This document shows positions 57,601 through 64,000 of a stretch of 64,000 nt of DNA, piece after piece. The translations under genes and the position numbers were made by a program. The stretch's first letter is position 1; every line of letters starts with the position of its first letter. Source of the stretch: Purpureocillium takamizusanense. Its lineage: Eukaryota > Ascomycota > Sordariomycetes > Hypocreales > Ophiocordycipitaceae. Where the stretch lies: the NCBI RefSeq assembly GCF_022605165.1, contig NC_063071.1:2604001-2668000 (forward strand), written 5' to 3'. A model generated the notes under the pieces. The model did no database searches. It had not been told where the DNA came from and saw only the letters and a program-made list of their open reading frames with translations.

Positions 57601-59927
57601 TGCAACACTGCATGATTCGTGATAACTGGCCGGCTCAGTCAGTGCCTTGTGAGACAGCTCTCAACATCTTCACCTCCAATCCTCGCTGGTGCAACTTCGT
57701 CGGTGCGGTGCCAGCGCGTCGCTTTCCTTGTCATCATGTCGACCACACGTCGGTTTGTGACAACGCGAACGTGTTCCGTGTGCCTCTCTGCCCCTGTTAG
57801 AGGCGAATCAACAAGAGTTCTGGGTAGGTAGCAGGGACGAGCCACAAAGAGCGTCTGCAGTGGCTACGTCGGTCGCCGCAGCAAGTGGCCTGTCGCGCAT
57901 TTGTGGCGTAGAGTGGAAGCACGGCGTCTGCTGAGACTGCTTCCAATTTTCGAGCCCCTCGGAAATCCAAGGGGAGCCACTCCGTCTTATATATGCAGCA
58001 AGAGGCACCAAACACGTCACACACAGATGACACATCACTTGGGACACAGCTGTTGCTACGTACAAGCTATGTTGCGCCCTCGGAAGCCCCGTAATATAGC
58101 ATGCAGCGATAGCCGCATCCCCGGTATGCTCAACGACAAGAGAAAGCCTGCTGGTTTCGCCACGTGCATGGCGTAACGCGACTACGGCACTGCGCTGCTC
58201 GTGCCCCAAGGGCCTGAGTTGTCTTCCGTGCGCAATACACGAAGGATGAGAGAATACAGAACGTCCTATTTTCCAACACCCACGGATATTATCTGCTACT
58301 TTCAGAGAAACGAGATCAGCCCGAGGACCGCCTTTCGGGCACATTACAATTCCGCTGGCTCGCATGTCATACTGAGCAGTCCGACGTGTTCGGCTCTCCG
58401 GTTCTAAATCAACGCTGGGCCGCTTTTCCCGCGCAGCCCGTACCGTGGCATCAGGTCTTCGGGAAAACATGCCCGTCAGAGCTCCTGGAGCAGGTCTGTG
58501 TTCCCAAAGCCCCGAGCAGTCGCGAAATTTCCTGATTGGGGAAACTAGTTGGCAACGCCCTCATCAAGTGAAGCAATGCGCATGTTTACTATGTTACTAC
58601 ACGGGCACGTGGCAAGACAAGTGCCAGAAGTCTCGGATGGGGCGATAATCGGCGCGCGCAGCTTTGTTAGGAGCCAACACGGCTTGCCTTGGGTCCGCAA
58701 TGCAGCGGACTCTTTTCGCCCAGGACTCCACGACACCTTGAGCGGAGACGACAGCTAAAATTACCTGATTAGTGTCGCAAATACCGAATGTTTGCTTTAG
58801 AGCGGCCACGCACGGGCGAGTCGAATGACGAGTTGTCAGACCGGTCCGTGTAGCTCATATTAGGCAAAACCAGCCGCTTCTGCACCGCGATTCGTGCGCA
58901 TCGATGCCGAGAGATACGTATCAATCGGCATAGTTATGACACTGTAGCTCGTCGTTCCCATGCGCAAACCAAAGGGAGTGCGCAGCAAGTCAGGGTGACA
59001 ATGGGCGTGTTGGCTAACGGCAACGTTCTCGATCCTGCCGCCTCAGTCACTGACTTCTTACATAGAAGCAGCCCGCTGCCCGAGAGAGGGCCAAAGAAGC
59101 CACCGCGGCCACTTCGAGTACCGGTAGTGCTCGGATCCTGCTGACCCGGTTCCACGACCCGTGAAATCAAGCATCTCCCTTGCTTCAGGCACGAACCTGT
59201 GGGTGAGAGACGTCCCATCCGCTCCAGTCTGGTGGCGCCGGGTCCCGCGTGGGGTGACGAGATCTGAAGTTCACCACGGCGCCCACGACCCCGCAATATC
59301 TACTTCGGGAAGGCGTCGCCGCAGACCCCAAAATCAGGGGCAGCTCTGGCAGCGCCATCGACTTCGACAGCACCAGAAACGGAAATCTGTGGCGGGGCTA
59401 CTATTAGTCCCGGCCAAAGCAGGCAGACGACGCCGGGCTGCTGGCCCACGAGGTCCGATATTTCTGGGCCCATTGGAGCAATCAACAAATGGCCATTACC
59501 CAGCGCCGTACCATTCGCAAGGCCCTGCAGAGGGGCATGGGATCGATCTCACCAGCGTGACGTAAAGCGAGCCACGAGCATGCTCGCGGAGAAAATGTCT
59601 TCGTACGGAAACAGTCTGGAATTCCGTTGCGGGTCTGGGGATGGCCGAGCGAGATACTTAAAGGCGAGAGGTTTCAACCCTTCTCGCCAGCCTCGACTCA
59701 ACTCGTCTTGAAGACACAAATTTTGTCCTGCCCTCCTGCACACGACCTTTCCGGCATCACAAGACGCACGTACGGGACACTTGACGGGAGATAGACACGG
59801 TTGCTTCGCACCTGCCTGTCTGTTTAGTTGCGAGTCGACGGGTCCTATTCGCCCTTTCACACCTCCGTTGCATATACGTGTTATATTGTATTGCACTGCA
59901 TCTGTGGACATCACAAGATCCCTCAAA
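54608..59927. other. 5.3 kb gene-free tract
   Basis: No frame here shows protein-like composition together with splice signals. The longer ones (55048-55695 minus, 56174-56875 plus, 57808-58470 minus) are rejected. A tandem CACTGT array lies at 55863-55900. GTACCTAGG-type words cluster at 55040-55095 and 56090-56270. The last 200 bases are the 5' leader of inositol oxygenase. The mixed sequence from 56300 to 59500 could hide decayed repeats, but no terminal repeat or transposase motif was recognised. Confidence 0.5.
55863..55900. repeat. (CACTGT)n hexanucleotide array
   Basis: Six CACCGT/CACTGT units in tandem, non-coding. Confidence 0.85.
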
Positions 59928-60854
59928 ATGGCCCCTTCAGCAATTGTCGAGGTCAGCGGGACCAACCAGATCGGCCAGGACCTCGAGCACATGTCGGACG
60001 CCATCGATGATGTCAACTGCATGAAGTACGACTCGGCATCCAAGTTTGACTCCGCCAAGGACAAGACGCAGTTCCGCCAGTACGAGGACGCCTGCGACCG
60101 CGTCAAGAACTTTTACCGCGAACAGCATGAGAAGCAAACGGTCGCCTATAACCTTGGCGCGCGGAACCGCTTCTACAACGCGTCGCGCAAGCGCCCGGAG
60201 ATGACCATATGGCAGGCCATGGAGAAGCTCAACACGCTCGTCGACGAGTCGGACCCGGACACATCGCTGTCGCAGATCGAGCACCTGCTGCAGTCGGCCG
60301 AGGCCATCCGCCGCGACGGCAAGCCCCGGTGGATGCAGCTGACGGGGCTGATCCACGACCTCGGCAAGCTGATGCTCTTCTTCCCCGAGCTCGAGACCCA
60401 GGGTCAGTGGGACGTTGTGGGTGACACCTTCCCCGTCGGCTGCGCCTTCGACAAGCGCATCATCCTGCCCGAGACGTTTGCCAAGAACCCGGACGTCAAG
60501 GACCCCGTCTACAGCACCAAGCTGGGCATCTACACGCCCGGGTGCGGCCTCGACAACGTCATGCTGAGCTGGGGCCACGATGAGTACCTCTATCACGTTG
60601 TCAAGGACCAGTCGACGCTGCCCGACGAGGCGCTGGCCATGATTCGCTATCACTCCTTCTACCCCTGGCACCGCGAGGGCGCCTACCAGGAGCTCATGTG
60701 CAGGAAGGACTATGACATGCTCAAGGCTGTTCAGGCCTTCAACCCGTACGACCTGTACAGCAAGAGCGACGGCGTCCCGTCGGCGGAGGAGCTGAAGCCA
60801 TACTACATGGAGCTCATTGACGAGTTTTTCCCGCAAAAGGTGATTCGGTGGTAG
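59928..60854 (+). CDS. myo-Inositol oxygenase
   Basis: A single exon of 308 residues from ATG 59928; upstream in-frame codons include no better start. The enzyme oxidises myo-inositol with O2 to D-glucuronate, using a mixed-valent di-iron centre in an HD-domain fold, in the cytosol. Iron ligands are visible in order: IEHLLQSAE (first His), LIHDLGK (His-Asp), LSWGHDEYLYHV (His), IRYHSFYPWH (His), and KAVQAFNPYDLYSK with the last Asp. The substrate segment VAYNLGARNRFY aligns with the family near residue 75. Its length is close to animal MIOX (about 285) with an N-terminal extension of about 20 residues. It has isolated neighbours and no other inositol gene in the window. The 347-codon frame on the opposite strand is its shadow. 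Confidence 0.95.
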   Translation: MAPSAIVEVSGTNQIGQDLEHMSDAIDDVNCMKYDSASKFDSAKDKTQFRQYEDACDRVKNFYREQHEKQTVAYNLGARNRFYNASRKRPEMTIWQAMEKLNTLVDESDPDTSLSQIEHLLQSAEAIRRDGKPRWMQLTGLIHDLGKLMLFFPELETQGQWDVVGDTFPVGCAFDKRIILPETFAKNPDVKDPVYSTKLGIYTPGCGLDNVMLSWGHDEYLYHVVKDQSTLPDEALAMIRYHSFYPWHREGAYQELMCRKDYDMLKAVQAFNPYDLYSKSDGVPSAEELKPYYMELIDEFFPQKVIRW

Positions 60855-61852
60855 ATGCATACTGCAAGTTGAGCAAGCGGCTGGAGGAGATGCTGTGACC
60901 AAGGAGCTTGGTTGTTCATGTCCCCCTTCTTTTTTTTTTTTCTCTTCTTTCTTTTTTCGCTTTGTCTGAGTTGTTTCCACAAGTCGACATGACCAAGTCT
61001 GATGATAGAATTAGCGCGCAATGGCTTACATGGGGGTACAATGTTACAAAGTTTGGATGATGATGCTCGAGATAACTTCCTCATTCATGAACGTGTCTGC
61101 AGGACAGGCGAGGTCGTAAAGACCCGCAGTCACCACCACTACCCGTCACCGCGGGCGTGAGTCCTGACTACCCGGGACTCCCTCTGGCTTCAAGGATAGC
61201 GCGACATATTGTATCCTAGCTACCATAGCGACGGGCGCACCCGGCTTGCAGTAATTGATCTGGCATTATATGGATAACCATGGACACACACACTCTCTCT
61301 CTCATTGTCGTGCCGTTGTTACGCGTCTTTTCGTTGTTGCGCCGGCGCTGCGGCTCGGCAGTGCAGGTATGTGGCTCGGGAGTTTTGGGGCTGGTCGTGG
61401 TGGGTGGGGGTTGGTTGGTTGCCCGAAGTGGGACAACAAACGGCGGGGAGGAGTCGCAGAACTGCAGACTTCTTGTACCTTGATGGTGATACGTACGCAC
61501 CCTTTGGGTTCGAAATACGTTGAAAAACGGCGCTTCTTCTTCCCAGGGCAGGAACTGAGAAATCCCCATGTCTCGTCATCGCAGGCGTCTTTGCTGGGTA
61601 ATGTCTCGTGGCTTGCACTCTAATAGCGGCAGCTGAGTGAGGCTTTCGTCGACGCGCGGCTGGAAGGTCGCCGGCTTACTTCGTACTTACATCCCACATC
61701 ACGAGCCAACAAACAATACGCCCCCTCAACTTCCATGTTTCTTTACGGCGGCGCCCGCATGTGCGAGAGGCTCTAAAAGCTTGACTGCCTTTTCTTCTTC
61801 ATTAGAGATCCGTGGAAGGTTACATGCCTCCTATTGACATTAGACGCGGACC
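60855..61852. other. Intergenic region
   Basis: This 1.0 kb region holds the 3' end of inositol oxygenase, including a T-rich stretch at 60927-60957, and the 5' region of the next gene. No other feature is recognised. Confidence 0.5.
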
Positions 61853-62668
61853 ATGGCAGATCCGCCGCCGTTCTTGCGGATCCCCCGCGCGATCCGCCTC
61901 ATGATGTACGAGCATCTGCTGGATGTTCACGACAGCAAGACTCTCAACTTCCGCAACCACTACCTACTTCCTCTGCCAAAGTCAATACATGGCGACCAAC
62001 GAATGAGGCGGTCCATCTATAATGCACTGGAGCCGACGCTGGGGAGGCGTGCGTGCAAGGCGACCTACGTCCTCGCCGACGCCTGCGACATCCACGTGGC
62101 CATCCTGGCCGTAAGTCGACAGGTCCGGTCCGAGGCACTGGCGCTGCTGTACGCCAAGCATACGTTCCACTTCGGCGGCGACATCGAGGCCGCCATCCAC
62201 ATGCTCGGCGATCTCTCGACCACGACGAGAGGCGTGGTGCGGGACATTGCCCTCCGCAAGGGCTGCCCCACGACCTTTATCGGCAACGACTATCCGAGCC
62301 GGGCGTCCGCGTGCGGTCTCCTGCGGACGCTGCCGCGGCTCAGGAAGCTGAGCATCGTCGTCGGGGGCGGACGGCCTCGCTCGCCGTGGGACGGCCCGAG
62401 GGAGCTGAGCGTGTCGGACCTGCGGCTGCTGTCTGATACGCGGCACGAGCTCCTGCAATGGGTCAGGGACCTGGTGGGCCTGGAGAGCCTCGAGGTGCTG
62501 GAGATGTCGGCGGACCTGGCGCCGATGGCGCCGCCGGGGACGTCGGCCATACTCATCTTTGCGGCGTTTTCGGGGTCGATTGAGACGACGCTCGTCGACT
62601 TTATGCGATTGCACCTCGGCATGCCCGCCGTGGCCGTGTCGGGTTCCAAGACGAATCTGTCACAATGA
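61853..62668 (+). CDS. Hypothetical protein with 2EXR/F-box-like N-terminus
   Basis: A single exon of 271 residues from ATG 61853. The N-terminus FLRIPRAIRLMMYEHLL and the later ILAVSRQVRSEALALLYAKHTF are the two hallmarks of a large fungal family in which an F-box-like LP-x-E-IR-x-x-IY start is followed by a conserved CRQIRxEA block (2EXR or related DUFs). The middle has an RxLPRLRKL element and the C-terminus is helical. Molecular function is not established for the family. If the F-box-like part binds Skp1 it might be an SCF adaptor, but that is a guess. No signal peptide or membrane helix is seen. Confidence 0.72.
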   Translation: MADPPPFLRIPRAIRLMMYEHLLDVHDSKTLNFRNHYLLPLPKSIHGDQRMRRSIYNALEPTLGRRACKATYVLADACDIHVAILAVSRQVRSEALALLYAKHTFHFGGDIEAAIHMLGDLSTTTRGVVRDIALRKGCPTTFIGNDYPSRASACGLLRTLPRLRKLSIVVGGGRPRSPWDGPRELSVSDLRLLSDTRHELLQWVRDLVGLESLEVLEMSADLAPMAPPGTSAILIFAAFSGSIETTLVDFMRLHLGMPAVAVSGSKTNLSQ

Positions 62669-63506
62669 CGGGGATTACGGGACGAGGGCAACCGATGCCC
62701 GATGAATTTTTGCAAACCATGTCGAGGCGAGACTCGTCGTCAATCCACGTGTGGCGTGGCTAGCTGTCGAGACATTGGCCCGTTGCCAGGGTCTGTCAGT
62801 CTGCAGGGCGTTTGGTTTGGCGTGGTGCACGGCGCAAGCGCGGGCTCGCTCGTGCTTCGGACTTGGCCTATACTCACTCGCAGGAATAGAGCAGTCAGTT
62901 GCATGGCGCATGCATCCAAGTCATTGCATCACATAATTCGAATCAAAGGAATGTCCTGTCAATGCAATCAATGTCTGAAGAGGCGGATGGATCCACGCAT
63001 CTGTAATCTGCTCGCTCACACGGCGAGATTTGTATGAGCGACGGCTCACGTGATATTACGTTGCGTGTCGTGTCGTGGCCGGTGGCGCTTGCCTGCATGT
63101 TTCTGGGGCCAACTTCCCCTACCTACTAGCCCCGAACTGCTGCCAACACTGCCCTGGGACCTCCCTAGCCTAGGTACAAAGTACGTACATGCGTACGTAG
63201 ACTGGCAACAGAGCTCCATTGGCCCTGCTGCTGCTGCATCTCACCTTGTCGTTCTGCGCCCCCCCAAACCAAACAAGTCGTCACCACCAGCGCCAGCCCG
63301 TTGCGCCCCAGTCACCCAACGACAACCGCCCGCCACGCCAGCATCTTCACCTCCCCGGGCTCGTTGCGCGCGTCGGTCCTCTCCCGTCGCAGCAGTCAAT
63401 GTCGTCTTAGTAGACGCACAGTCCAGCGCAATCTCTCTTCCCCCGACCCTCGTCCGAGCTACCCCGCCGCTGCCGAGCCCTCGTCGACCCCCCGACCTCG
63501 TCCATC
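62669..63506. other. Intergenic region upstream of VPS35
   Basis: These 838 bases separate the 2EXR-type gene from VPS35. A palindromic run of GTACGTAC words lies at 63175-63200. A CCTACC word lies at 63118-63124, and pyrimidine-rich DNA precedes the VPS35 start. Confidence 0.5.
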
Positions 63507-64000
63507 ATGACGACGCCTGCGCTGCCCGAGGACCAGGCCCGCCTGCTCGAGGATGCCCTCGTGGCAGTGCGGCAGCAGACCTCGCTCATGCGGAAATGCC
63601 TCGACACCCCGGGAAAGCTCATGGACGCCCTCAAGTGCTGGTAAGGCCGTCGCATCCATCCCCCGGGAAGGGGACCTACCTGGCGTTTGGCTGACCATTG
63701 TATCATCGCGCCAGCTCGACGCTTGTCTCCGAGCTCCGTACCAGTAGCCTTGGTCCGAAGCAGTACTACGAGCTCTACATGTCCGTCTTCGACGCGCTGC
63801 GATACCTTTCCGTCCATCTCCGCGAGAACCACCCCGTCAATCATCTTGCCGACCTGTACGAACTGGTACAATATGCCGGGAATATCATCCCCCGACTGTA
63901 TCTCATGATCACGGTCGGCACGGCGTACATGTCCATCGAGGATGCCCCCGTCAAGGAGCTCATGAAGGACATGATGGACATGAGCAGAGGCGTCCAACAC
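63507..64000 (+). CDS. VPS35: Retromer subunit VPS35, N-terminal part (cut by the right edge)
   Basis: The model is join(63507..63640, 63715..>64000). The 74-nt intron has donor GTAAGG, branch GCTGAC and acceptor GCCAG, and the join restores [15 protein letters not shown]. About 140 residues are visible: an N-terminal [17 protein letters not shown] helix, then [34 protein letters not shown] and [15 protein letters not shown]. These match the start of VPS35, where the PRLYLM segment binds VPS26. VPS35 is the alpha-solenoid core of retromer, which recycles membrane proteins from endosomes to the Golgi. The rest of the ~850-residue protein lies outside the window. Confidence 0.95.

Noticed and set aside
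59937..60980. 347-codon frame on the minus strand
   Set aside because: Opposite inositol oxygenase, which has complete iron-ligand motifs; Leu/Val/Arg-rich shadow.

Overview
The window looks like nuclear DNA of a filamentous ascomycete, most likely a sordariomycete (possibly Hypocreales; the order is a guess). Protein genes are split by introns of about 45-255 nt with GT-AG ends and CTRAY branch sites. A 26-residue metallothionein matches the Neurospora type. Several products are typical of moulds: a Zn2Cys6 regulator, a SUR7/PalI protein and an HMT1-like ABC transporter. I found 18 protein-coding loci and no rRNA, tRNA, CRISPR or intact transposon. Exon limits are read from codon phase, splice consensus and family similarity and have not been checked against transcripts.

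Layout: a sulfatase-fold membrane protein cut by the left edge (1-2063); a 7.2 kb gene-free, microsatellite-rich tract; a C2H2 zinc-finger protein (9244-10947, minus); a second 7.5 kb gene-free tract; galactokinase (18416-20078, minus); a 4.4 kb gap that ends in the metallothionein gene (24478-24629, plus); a MARCH5-like RING-CH membrane ligase (26940-28601, plus).

A metabolic block follows, from 29 to 43 kb. It holds a kappa-class glutathione transferase, a divergent adenylosuccinate lyase, guanine deaminase, a Zn2Cys6 regulator, a dihydrodipicolinate-synthase-family aldolase and the HyuB half of a 5-oxoprolinase/hydantoinase. The two purine enzymes sit side by side. Three members look damaged or hard to splice: the regulator has an in-frame stop plus a frameshift, the HyuB gene has a frameshift and a lost splice donor and no HyuA half, and the lyase needs a 10-nt microexon or carries a one-base shift. 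The block could be a purine/hydantoin catabolic cluster that is decaying.

The right part carries a secreted two-cupredoxin protein (43342-45741, minus), a SUR7/PalI protein (46967-48239, plus), the tail-anchored-protein co-chaperone SGT2 (48925-50185, plus), an HMT1-type vacuolar ABC transporter (50594-54607, minus), a 5.3 kb gap, inositol oxygenase (59928-60854, plus), a 2EXR/F-box-like protein (61853-62668, plus) and the start of retromer subunit VPS35 (63507 to the right edge).
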